Below are positions 26,996-34,259 of a stretch of 64,000 nucleotides of DNA, in pieces (position 1 is the stretch's first letter; each line of letters begins with the position of its first letter). A program made the translations under genes and the position numbers. Under the pieces are notes generated by a model, which was given only the letters and a program-made list of their open reading frames with translations, did no database searches and was not told where the DNA came from. Source of the stretch: Simonsiella muelleri ATCC 29453 (GTDB taxonomy: Bacteria; Pseudomonadota; Gammaproteobacteria; Burkholderiales; Neisseriaceae); contig NZ_CP019448.1 in NCBI RefSeq assembly GCF_002951835.1, positions 2,232,001 to 2,296,000 on the forward strand. Reading direction: 5' to 3'.

Positions 26996-28276
26996 ATGAA
27001 TCACAATGAAATCCTATTTGAACGCGCCAAACAAATTATCCCTGCTGGTGTCAATTCCCCAGTCCGTGCTTTTGGCAGCGTAGGTGGCACGCCACGTTTT
27101 ATTAAAAAAGCCAATGGTGCATTTGTTTGGGACGAAAACAACACACGCTATATTGATTACGTTGGCTCATGGGGAACGGGCATTGTCGGACATGCTCACC
27201 CCGAAGTAGTGGAAGCAGTACGCGAAGCCGCATTAAACGGTTTATCGTTTGGTGCACCTACCGAAGCGGAAATCATCATCGCTGAAGAAATCGCCAAAAT
27301 CGTCCCCAGTGTGAAACGTTTGCGCTTGGTGAGTTCTGGTACAGAGGCAACCATGACCGCTATTCGCCTAGCACGAGGCTACACACAACGCAACAAAATC
27401 ATTAAATTTGAAGGCTGCTATCATGGGCATTCAGACAGCTTGCTCGTAAAAGCTGGTTCAGGATTACTCACATTCGGCAACCCCAGTTCAGCAGGCGTGC
27501 CAAGCGATATCACCCAACATACTATTGTATTGCCCTACAACGACATTAACGCATTAGAACAAGCTTTTGATGAATACCCAGAACAAATTGCAGGCGTGAT
27601 TTTAGAACCGATTGCAGGCAATATGAATTTGGTTCGCGCCAGCAACGAATTTGTGCAAACTTTGCGCCAAATTACCGAACAACACGGCACAGTGCTGATT
27701 TACGACGAAGTGATGACGGGCTTTCGTGTTGCATTGGGTGGCGCACAATCATTGCACGGAATCATACCCGACATGACAACCATGGGAAAAGTCATCGGTG
27801 GCGGTATGCCTGTAGCGGCAGTAGGTGGCAAAAAAGAAATTATGGATTGCATTTCACCATTGGGCGGCGTGTATCAGGCAGGCACATTGTCGGGCAATCC
27901 TGTGGCAGTAGCGGCTGGTTTGAAAACGCTGGAAATTATCCAACGTCCGAATTTTTATGAGAACTTGTCGGCGCGTACTTCTCAATTGGTGCAAGGCTTG
28001 AGCCAAGCAGCGCAACAAGCCGGCTTAGCATTTTGCGCGGACAGTGTGGGCGGTATGTTTGGCTTGTATTTCATGAATACCTTGCCAAAAACTTATGCGG
28101 ATATGTCAGCTTCTGATGCCACTCGTTTCAAAGCATTTTTTCATGCGATGCTGGATAAAGGCGTAGCGTTTGCACCATCTGGTTTTGAGGCAGGATTTGT
28201 ATCTGCGGCACATACTTTTGAATTAATTGATGAGACTATTGAATTAGCCAAACAAGCGTTTTCAATCATCAAATAA
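26996..28276 (+). CDS. hemL: Glutamate-1-semialdehyde 2,1-aminomutase
   Basis: HemL (426 aa), a PLP enzyme that converts glutamate-1-semialdehyde to 5-aminolevulinate in the C5 route to haem. The PLP lysine is Lys265 in TTMGKVIGGGMP, the same number as in E. coli. PVRAFGSVGGTPRF and YDEVMTGFRV are further signatures. The length is standard. A DUS lies 45 bp upstream, and a convergent DUS pair terminates both hemL and purD. Confidence 0.97.
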   Translation: MNHNEILFERAKQIIPAGVNSPVRAFGSVGGTPRFIKKANGAFVWDENNTRYIDYVGSWGTGIVGHAHPEVVEAVREAALNGLSFGAPTEAEIIIAEEIAKIVPSVKRLRLVSSGTEATMTAIRLARGYTQRNKIIKFEGCYHGHSDSLLVKAGSGLLTFGNPSSAGVPSDITQHTIVLPYNDINALEQAFDEYPEQIAGVILEPIAGNMNLVRASNEFVQTLRQITEQHGTVLIYDEVMTGFRVALGGAQSLHGIIPDMTTMGKVIGGGMPVAAVGGKKEIMDCISPLGGVYQAGTLSGNPVAVAAGLKTLEIIQRPNFYENLSARTSQLVQGLSQAAQQAGLAFCADSVGGMFGLYFMNTLPKTYADMSASDATRFKAFFHAMLDKGVAFAPSGFEAGFVSAAHTFELIDETIELAKQAFSIIK

Positions 28277-28283
28277 TTTTGAC

Positions 28284-28333
28284 AATAAAGACAGCCTGAA
28301 AGAATCATCAAAAATTTTTCAGGCTGCCTTATT
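28284..28333. terminator. Convergent DUS pair between hemL and purD
   Basis: AATAAAGACAGCCTGAAA faces TTTCAGGCTGCCTTATT with a 15-nt loop. There is one mismatch/bulge in the stem, and a T run follows. Confidence 0.75.
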
Positions 28334-28359
28334 TTTTATTCTCAAAACATCAGATTTTT

Positions 28360-29631
28360 TTATCGGTTAATGGCTTTGTCGGCAATATCGGTACGAAATT
28401 GCATGCCCTCAAAACGAATTTTAGCAACCGCATCATATGCTTTTGCTTTTGCTTTTGCGACATCTTCACCCAAACCCACTACACATAATACACGCCCACC
28501 ATTGGTAACCAATTCATCATTTTTATTAATGATTGTACCTGCATGGAACACTTTACCAATTTGGTTCGCTGCACCAATACCCGAAATCAGATCGCCTTTA
28601 CGTGGCGTATCGGGATAATTTTGTGCGGCTAACACCACACCCACCGCCACATCATTTTTCCATTTAACCGTGATTTGATCCAATTTTTTGTCTAAAGCTG
28701 CCTGAATCAAATCCACCAAGTCACTGTCCAAACGACTCATAATTGGCTGCGTTTCAGGATCACCAAAACGACAGTTAAATTCAATTGTGCGTGGCGAACC
28801 TGTCTCATCAATCATCAAACCTGCATACAAAAAACCTGTAAATTCGTTGCCATCAGCTTTCATACCGCGCACGGTTGGCAAAATAATTTCATTCATCACG
28901 CGTTCGTGCACGGCAGGCGTAACCACAGGTGCAGGGCTGTACGCCCCCATACCACCTGTATTTTTACCCTTATCATCATTCAGCAAGCGCTTATGGTCTT
29001 GGCTAGTTGCCATTGGCAACACATTATCGCCGTCTACCATCACGATAAAGCTGGCTTCTTCACCTAGCAAATAATCTTCAATCACCACACGGCTGCCTGC
29101 ATTGCCCATTTTGTTACCCAACAACATATCATCAATCGCGGTATGCGCTTCATCCAACGTCATCGCCACAATCACGCCTTTGCCTGCAGCCAAGCCATCC
29201 GCCTTAATCACAATCGGCGCGCCTTTTTGATTAACATAATCATGCGCCAAATCAGCATTATCAAAAGTCTGGTATTGTGCGGTAGGAATACCATGTTTAT
29301 GCATAAAAGCTTTGGCAAAATCTTTTGATGATTCCAATTGCGCTGCTGCTTTGGTACAACCGAAAATCGGCAAACCAGCTGCACGAAAATCATCCACAAT
29401 TCCCTCAGCCAACGGTGCTTCAGGTCCAACCAATGTGAAAGCCACACCATTATCGCGACAAAATTGAATCAAATCCATGTGTTTGGTTACATCAATATTT
29501 TTGATATTAGGTTCAGCGGCTGTACCAGCGTTACCAGTTGCCACAAACACGGTTTCCACTTTTGGCGATTGTGCCAATTTCCACGCCAACGCGTGTTCAC
29601 GACCACCATTACCAATAACGAGTAATTTCAT
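28360..29631 (-). CDS. purD: Phosphoribosylamine-glycine ligase
   Basis: GAR synthetase (423 aa), second step of purine synthesis, joining glycine to phosphoribosylamine with ATP. ATP-grasp blocks: LVIGNGGREHALAWKL at the N-terminus, VIKADGLAAGKGVIVA in the middle, and IEFNCRFGDPETQ, the PurD signature. ATG at 29631 has AAAGG upstream. An in-frame extension to 29688 adds a non-family N-terminus and is rejected. It is monocistronic here. Confidence 0.97.
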   Translation of the reverse strand: MKLLVIGNGGREHALAWKLAQSPKVETVFVATGNAGTAAEPNIKNIDVTKHMDLIQFCRDNGVAFTLVGPEAPLAEGIVDDFRAAGLPIFGCTKAAAQLESSKDFAKAFMHKHGIPTAQYQTFDNADLAHDYVNQKGAPIVIKADGLAAGKGVIVAMTLDEAHTAIDDMLLGNKMGNAGSRVVIEDYLLGEEASFIVMVDGDNVLPMATSQDHKRLLNDDKGKNTGGMGAYSPAPVVTPAVHERVMNEIILPTVRGMKADGNEFTGFLYAGLMIDETGSPRTIEFNCRFGDPETQPIMSRLDSDLVDLIQAALDKKLDQITVKWKNDVAVGVVLAAQNYPDTPRKGDLISGIGAANQIGKVFHAGTIINKNDELVTNGGRVLCVVGLGEDVAKAKAKAYDAVAKIRFEGMQFRTDIADKAINR

Positions 29632-29810
29632 TTCATAACCTTTCATACAATGAATCAAAATATTTTGACAAAAATGATGCTTTTTCACATCAATATTTTA
29701 CCATCAATACATCATTATTTAAGCTAAAACCCAATCACTAGGCTGGCTTATCCTAAAATTTGCGCCCTATTTTAATAAAATTATTTCATCAATCACTCAA
29801 TCAATATATT

Positions 29811-30428
29811 TCATTCATCAATTATTTGAATAAATCGTGTTTCTTTCCAAGTCGCAACACATCTTGCAAAATTAGCCAGCGGAATCCGCACCAATAAACA
29901 ACAATTCAATTGTAAGTCTTGTGTGATGATTTGCGCATGATGGTTCTTGGCGATGCGGATCGCGTCATTCAAATGTGGATAATCGCAACGAATCTGCACC
30001 ATTTTCTCAATATTTTTTTCTACAATTTGGGCAGCCTGGAAAGCCATTTGCGTGCTGGTTTTGTAAGCATGAATCAATCCTGGTACACCCAACAACGTTC
30101 CCCCAAAATATCGCACCACTACCACCAACACATCAGTCAATTCAAACGAATCAATCTGCCCCAAAATCGGACGTCCTGCACTACCCGATGGCTCACCATC
30201 ATCATTAGCGCGAAATTGATTGCCATCCACGCCCAAACGGTAGGCGTAACACCAATGCCGAGCTTTGTGGTGTTCTTGGCGCAAATTTTCAACGTGTTTT
30301 TTCACATCATCAATCGTTAAAATCGGATACGCAAATGCGATAAAACGGCTACCTTTGTCCTTAAATTCGGCAACAATGGGTTGAGATATGGTTTTGTAGG
30401 TGGTCATTTCGGTCATGATTGACGCCAT
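29811..30428 (-). CDS. YigZ/IMPACT (UPF0029) family protein
   Basis: A 205-aa protein with the UPF0029 N-terminal domain: FKDKGSRFIAFA, HWCYAYRLG, NDDGEPSGSAGRPIL and VVVVRYFGGTLLGVPGLI. A short C-terminal DUF1949-like region follows. Family members bind nucleic acids or translation factors. The eukaryotic IMPACT protein inhibits GCN2, but the bacterial role is not settled. The start at 30428 has an AGAGAG-type ribosome site. ATGs four and seven codons further in are alternatives. Confidence 0.85.
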   Translation of the reverse strand: MASIMTEMTTYKTISQPIVAEFKDKGSRFIAFAYPILTIDDVKKHVENLRQEHHKARHWCYAYRLGVDGNQFRANDDGEPSGSAGRPILGQIDSFELTDVLVVVVRYFGGTLLGVPGLIHAYKTSTQMAFQAAQIVEKNIEKMVQIRCDYPHLNDAIRIAKNHHAQIITQDLQLNCCLLVRIPLANFARCVATWKETRFIQIIDE

Positions 30429-30483
30429 AAAAAAGCTCTCTGAAAGGGATTATTTTAACAAAAAATGGCTATTAAATTGCAAA

Positions 30484-31158
30484 TTAAATTGAGTGGCGAA
30501 ATTGTTCAGGCAGCCTGAAATGTCCTGTGATTTTGTGTTTGAACAACAAATCTTCTTCCTGTGTACCTGCACCAATATTGTGAATAATGAACGGTGTATT
30601 ACCTAACTTTCGCTCCGACACAATACCAATATGCGGCAAGCGACCACCATTCAATTCCCACGTTACTAAATCGCCAGCTTGAAATGTCTTATCCTGCACC
30701 ACCCAACCTTGACGTGTAAAATACACAATCAAATTAGGAACACGGCGATGGTCAATATTCGTATCAGGTCGTTTCAATCCCCAGCGTTTTGGATAAGCAG
30801 AAAAATCACGTTTCATGTCTTCGTGAACCAGTTTTTGCAAATCCAAACCTTGCTCACGTAACGCACGAATCACCACATCGGTACACACTCCTTTTTCCAA
30901 AGGCACATCACCCATCGGATACGCCAACGTGGTATACGCCGAATCGTATTGCACGGTTTTACCAATTTGACTGCGCACTGCCAAAACAAGCGTATTTGAC
31001 TCAACAGATTGGTTATCAGATGGAGCGGATTGTAGCGAACTGTGCGATGAGGTCGTGGCATGGTTAGGCTGATTTTCAGGCTGCCCTGATTGCCCATTTT
31101 GCCACACATACATACACACACCGACAGCCAATACCCACGAGATTATTTTCCAGAACAT
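30484..31158 (-). CDS. DUF1287 (YijF-like) exported protein
   Basis: A 224-aa protein with an N-terminal hydrophobic segment (FWKIISWVLAVGVCMYVW) acting as signal anchor, a Gln/Asn/Ser-rich linker to about residue 55, and a DUF1287 domain. The domain has GVCTDVVIRALRE, DMKRDFSAYP, DTNIDHRRVPNL, FQAGDLVTWEL and LPHIGIVSER. The conserved Cys and His and the NlpC/P60-like layout suggest a periplasmic cysteine hydrolase acting on peptidoglycan (inference). The second of two tandem ATGs (31158) is best placed relative to AAGGA. The last codons read FRLPEQFRHSI, where FRLPE comes from a DUS. Confidence 0.8.
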   Translation of the reverse strand: MFWKIISWVLAVGVCMYVWQNGQSGQPENQPNHATTSSHSSLQSAPSDNQSVESNTLVLAVRSQIGKTVQYDSAYTTLAYPMGDVPLEKGVCTDVVIRALREQGLDLQKLVHEDMKRDFSAYPKRWGLKRPDTNIDHRRVPNLIVYFTRQGWVVQDKTFQAGDLVTWELNGGRLPHIGIVSERKLGNTPFIIHNIGAGTQEEDLLFKHKITGHFRLPEQFRHSI

Positions 31159-31303
31159 CATTTTCCTTTTTAAATGGACGGATTTATGTGAGTCGGTAAC
31201 ATAATGTATCGTTGTTATACCCACTCTTATTTTCCCAAAGTTGACGAACAAATCTGTCATTTTCAGGCAACTTAAAAATACAATCTAAATACAAAATTAA
31301 CCT

Positions 31304-31438
31304 AGAACCTGCATTCATAGTCAACATGAAATGGATTTTATGCCCATAGCATTCCTATTGGCATAAGCATGAAATTCAACACAGCAAGTATGCCAAATGG
31401 TGCAAAAAGACATCGCGCTTGACTGTGAATACAGGTTA
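31304..31438. repeat. Repeat A, copy 4 (shortened)
   Basis: About 135 bp with degraded ends (AGAACCTGCATTCATAG ... GACTGTGAATACAGGTT) and an internal deletion relative to the 163-165-bp copies. Confidence 0.75.
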
Positions 31439-31470
31439 TTATTTCGTTTAGCTTAGCTAAGTTCACATTA

Positions 31471-31560
31471 TATTCGTTTAAAATAAAAATAGAAAAAGGC
31501 AGCCACCTTGTAAATCTAGCACATAACACAATAGCATTTTTAATTTTAAACAAACTATAG
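31471..31560. repeat. Repeat B, most complete copy
   Basis: Both ends are visible: TATTCGTTTAAAATAAAAAT on the left and AATTTTAAACAAACTATAG on the right, an imperfect inverted pair. It lies 33 bp from repeat A copy 4. Confidence 0.6.
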
Positions 31561-31944
31561 TTTTCACTGTGTATCATGCCACTCAATTAAGCAAGGTTTT
31601 TACTCAGTTGATGCGGAAGCGGTGCATATCAACAAACAAAAAAGTAACCAATTAAATTATCAATAGCGATTTTGAACACAAATTAAACAAAATCGGACAA
31701 ATAAGTGGCGCAATTTGGCAAATATTACAACGGTGAAAATGATAAACGAACAAGACAAAAAGCCGTAGAGATGAATTCAGCAATGACCATACGCACAAGA
31801 TAGGTACACCACAGACCACCTGAATAATTGCCCAATACAAAAAAGTGCAAATTATGGATTGTAGAAAATGTGCATCATATTTTTCCATTGAAAGAAATCA
31901 GGCTGCCTAAAAAAGCAGCCTGTCGTGAAACATTTGGATAATCA
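31561..31944. other. Non-coding stretch without an identified gene
   Basis: AT-rich sequence between repeat B and the parS-like sites. Short frames on both strands lack ribosome sites and family features. A DUS-derived hairpin (CAGGCTGCCT ... AAGCAGCCTG) is at 31901-31922. I see nothing else. Confidence 0.5.
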
Positions 31945-31960
31945 TGTTTCATGTGAAACA
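31945..31960. other. parS-like site 1
   Basis: TGTTTCATGTGAAACA differs by one base from the bacterial parS consensus TGTTTCACGTGAAACA, the ParB-CTP loading site. A half-site (CGTGAAACA) lies at 31924-31932. Confidence 0.75.
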
Positions 31961-31983
31961 TCTAGATTATTGGTAAATTGCTG

Positions 31984-31999
31984 TGTTTCACGTGAAACA
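31984..31999. other. parS site 2 (perfect consensus)
   Basis: TGTTTCACGTGAAACA, an exact 16-bp palindrome matching the conserved parS consensus. Confidence 0.88.
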
Positions 32000-32014
32000 A
32001 AAATTTGTAAAATT

Positions 32015-32030
32015 TGTTTCACGTGAAACA
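32015..32030. other. parS site 3 (perfect consensus)
   Basis: A second exact TGTTTCACGTGAAACA, 31 bp from site 2 and 12 bp beyond the etfA stop codon. It lies in the gap between the DUF1287 and etfA genes. Confidence 0.88.
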
Positions 32031-32041
32031 TTGTTAAATAT

Positions 32042-32980
32042 TTACTTACTTTTCAACTGTTTAGTTAGATTTGGGACAATTTCAAATAAATCACCCACCA
32101 TACCAAAATCTGCAATATTAAAAATCGGCGCATCAGGATCTTTATTAATCGCCACAATAATTTTACTATCCTGCATACCTGCAACGTGCTGAATTGCACC
32201 AGAAATGCCCACCGCCACGTACAATTCTGGCGCAACAATTTTACCCGTTTGCCCAACTTGACTATCATTTGGCGCATACTCTGCGTCTACCGCCGCACGG
32301 CTCGCACCAATCGCTGCACCCAGCTCGTCCGCCAATGGCATCAACACTGCATTAAATTGCTCCGCACTGCCCAAAGCACGCCCTCCCGACACAACCACTC
32401 TTGCTTGCGTCAATTCTGGACGGTCGGATTGCGTCAATTCACGTGAAACAAAACGACTCAAATTTACTGCATTCGTAGCCACCAAATTTTGCACATTCGC
32501 ATTTCCGCCAGCATCTGCAACCGCATCAAATGCTGTTGCACGAACCGTCAGCACCAATTTTGGCTCATCACTTTGAACCGTAATCAATGCATTACCTGCA
32601 TAAATCGGACGCACAAAAGTTTTATTATCAATAATTTCCGTTAAATCAGAAATTTGGCTACAATCCAACAAAGCCGCCACACGCGGTGCCAAATTTTTGC
32701 CAAACGCATTCGCCGCCACCACAAAATGCGAATAATCATTCGCCACCGATACCACCAAAGGGGCGATTTCTTCAGGCAGCCCATGTTCATAATGCGCGAC
32801 ATCACTGTACAAAACTTGGTTCACAACAGCAATCTTTTTTGCTTGCTCCACCACCGAGGCAGCCTGAAAACCTGCCACCAACAAATGTACATCGCCTAAT
32901 TTTGCTGCAGCACCAATCGCATGCAACGTGACGGGATTCAAGGTTTGATTATTGTGTTCAGCAATCACTAATACAGTCAT
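32042..32980 (-). CDS. etfA: Electron transfer flavoprotein subunit alpha
   Basis: EtfA (312 aa) carries FAD and, with EtfB, passes electrons from acyl-CoA and other dehydrogenases to ETF-quinone oxidoreductase. The FAD domain is C-terminal: VGQTGKIVAPELYVAVGISG and INKDPDAPIFNIADFGMVGD are the family signature. The VVSGGRALGS block precedes it. It is the second gene of etfB-etfA with a 12-bp gap. A partial parS-like match (13 of 16) lies inside the gene at 32436-32451. Confidence 0.97.
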   Translation of the reverse strand: MTVLVIAEHNNQTLNPVTLHAIGAAAKLGDVHLLVAGFQAASVVEQAKKIAVVNQVLYSDVAHYEHGLPEEIAPLVVSVANDYSHFVVAANAFGKNLAPRVAALLDCSQISDLTEIIDNKTFVRPIYAGNALITVQSDEPKLVLTVRATAFDAVADAGGNANVQNLVATNAVNLSRFVSRELTQSDRPELTQARVVVSGGRALGSAEQFNAVLMPLADELGAAIGASRAAVDAEYAPNDSQVGQTGKIVAPELYVAVGISGAIQHVAGMQDSKIIVAINKDPDAPIFNIADFGMVGDLFEIVPNLTKQLKSK

Positions 32981-32992
32981 TTTAGTTACTCC

Positions 32993-33739
32993 TTAAATCA
33001 CTTTGGCAGCTTTAAGTTTTGCCACCAATTCTTCAACAGTATCCACTTTTTCGCCCGCTTGGCGCGCTTTGGGTTCGGACACTTTCACGGTTTCCAAACG
33101 GGTTTTCACGTCCATGCCCAAATCAGCAGGCATCATTTTTTCCAATGACTTTTTCTTCGCCGCCATCAAATTAGGCAATTTCACAAAACGTGGTTCATTC
33201 AAACGCAAATCCGCACTAATTACCGCAGGCAATTTCAACGCCACCGTTTCCGTGCCACCATCAATTTCGCGTACCACAACCACTTCATCATCATTTAAAT
33301 CCACTTGCGCTGCACAAGTTGCTTGTGGGGCATGGAGTAGGGCAGCAAGCATTTGTGCAGTTTGGTTAGAATCATCATCAATTGCTTGTTTTCCCAACAG
33401 AAAAATTTGTGGCTGTTCTTTAACTGCCAACTTTTGCAACATTTTGGCAACCAATAAAGGTTCTAATTTTTCATCTGTTTCAACATGAATGGCACGGTCT
33501 GCACCCATCGCCAACGCAGTACGCAACACGTCTTCACATTTTTTTTCGCCCAACGATACCGCCACCACTTCGTTGATTTTACCTGACTCTTTCAAGCGCA
33601 CCGCTTCTTCCACTGCAATCTCATCAAACGGATTCATGGACATTTTCACATTGCCAATATCCACATCAGAACCATCGGCTTTCACGCGTACTTTCACATT
33701 GAAATCCACCACACGTTTTACCGCAACTAAGGCTTTCAT
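32993..33739 (-). CDS. etfB: Electron transfer flavoprotein subunit beta
   Basis: EtfB (248 aa) binds AMP and completes the ETF heterodimer. Seen: VAVKRVVDFNVKVRVK at the start, MSMNPFDEIAVEEAVRLKE, and the EtfB signature region VVVREIDGGTETVALKLPAV. LPNLMAAKKKSLE is the dimer recognition loop. It leads the etfBA operon. The 230-bp region upstream has a DUS pair and then repeats. Confidence 0.97.
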   Translation of the reverse strand: MKALVAVKRVVDFNVKVRVKADGSDVDIGNVKMSMNPFDEIAVEEAVRLKESGKINEVVAVSLGEKKCEDVLRTALAMGADRAIHVETDEKLEPLLVAKMLQKLAVKEQPQIFLLGKQAIDDDSNQTAQMLAALLHAPQATCAAQVDLNDDEVVVVREIDGGTETVALKLPAVISADLRLNEPRFVKLPNLMAAKKKSLEKMMPADLGMDVKTRLETVKVSEPKARQAGEKVDTVEELVAKLKAAKVI

Positions 33740-33971
33740 ATCTGCTCCAATTATACGTTAAATCAAAAATTTATCTTTCAGGCAGCCTGAAAAACAAACC
33801 GCCAGTCATTTTAAAGGAATAAGCAACATTTGGGTAGTTGATTATGACCAAACAACATACTTACTTAATCATTCAGTTAATTATTTTGTATAAAATTAAA
33901 ATTTAGTTACTTTATTTATTATAACTAATTTTAACTATATTTTTTAATTAGTTAAATATCATTCAGATTAA

Positions 33972-34060
33972 AAATAGGGCAAGGCAACCGCCGTCTACAT
34001 CCAATACATAAGTGAGCGGACAACACAGTAGTCTTTTAATTTTAAACAACTATACAAAGG
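33972..34060. repeat. Repeat B copy
   Basis: AAATAGGGCAAGGCAACCGCC at one end and AATTTTAAACAACTATAC at the other. It is 23 bp before repeat A copy 5. With that copy it fills most of the 520-bp etfB-polA gap. The 33.78-33.97 kb part holds a DUS and plain AT-rich sequence. Confidence 0.6.
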
Positions 34061-34083
34061 TTTTAAGTTTGTCTATTGGATTT

Positions 34084-34248
34084 AGAACCTGTATTCATCG
34101 TCAACGTGAAATGGATTTTTGTCCCAGTTAATCCGAATGTCAGGCGAGTTTTATGCCAATAGCGTTTCTAATTGGCATAAAATTCAACGCAGCAGGCGTG
34201 CTAAATGGGGCAAACAAGACACCGCGCTTGGCTGTGAATACAGGTTCT
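34084..34248. repeat. Repeat A, copy 5
   Basis: 165 bp from AGAACCTGTATTCATCG to the inverted GCTGTGAATACAGGTTCT. It ends 12 bases from the polA stop codon. Confidence 0.88.
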
Positions 34249-34259
34249 AAATGATGCAA

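Noticed and set aside
31652..31888. Minus-strand frame of 78 codons before the parS-like sites
   Set aside because: Unusual hydrophobic/cysteine-rich composition, no ribosome site, in a repeat-rich gap. Probably chance.
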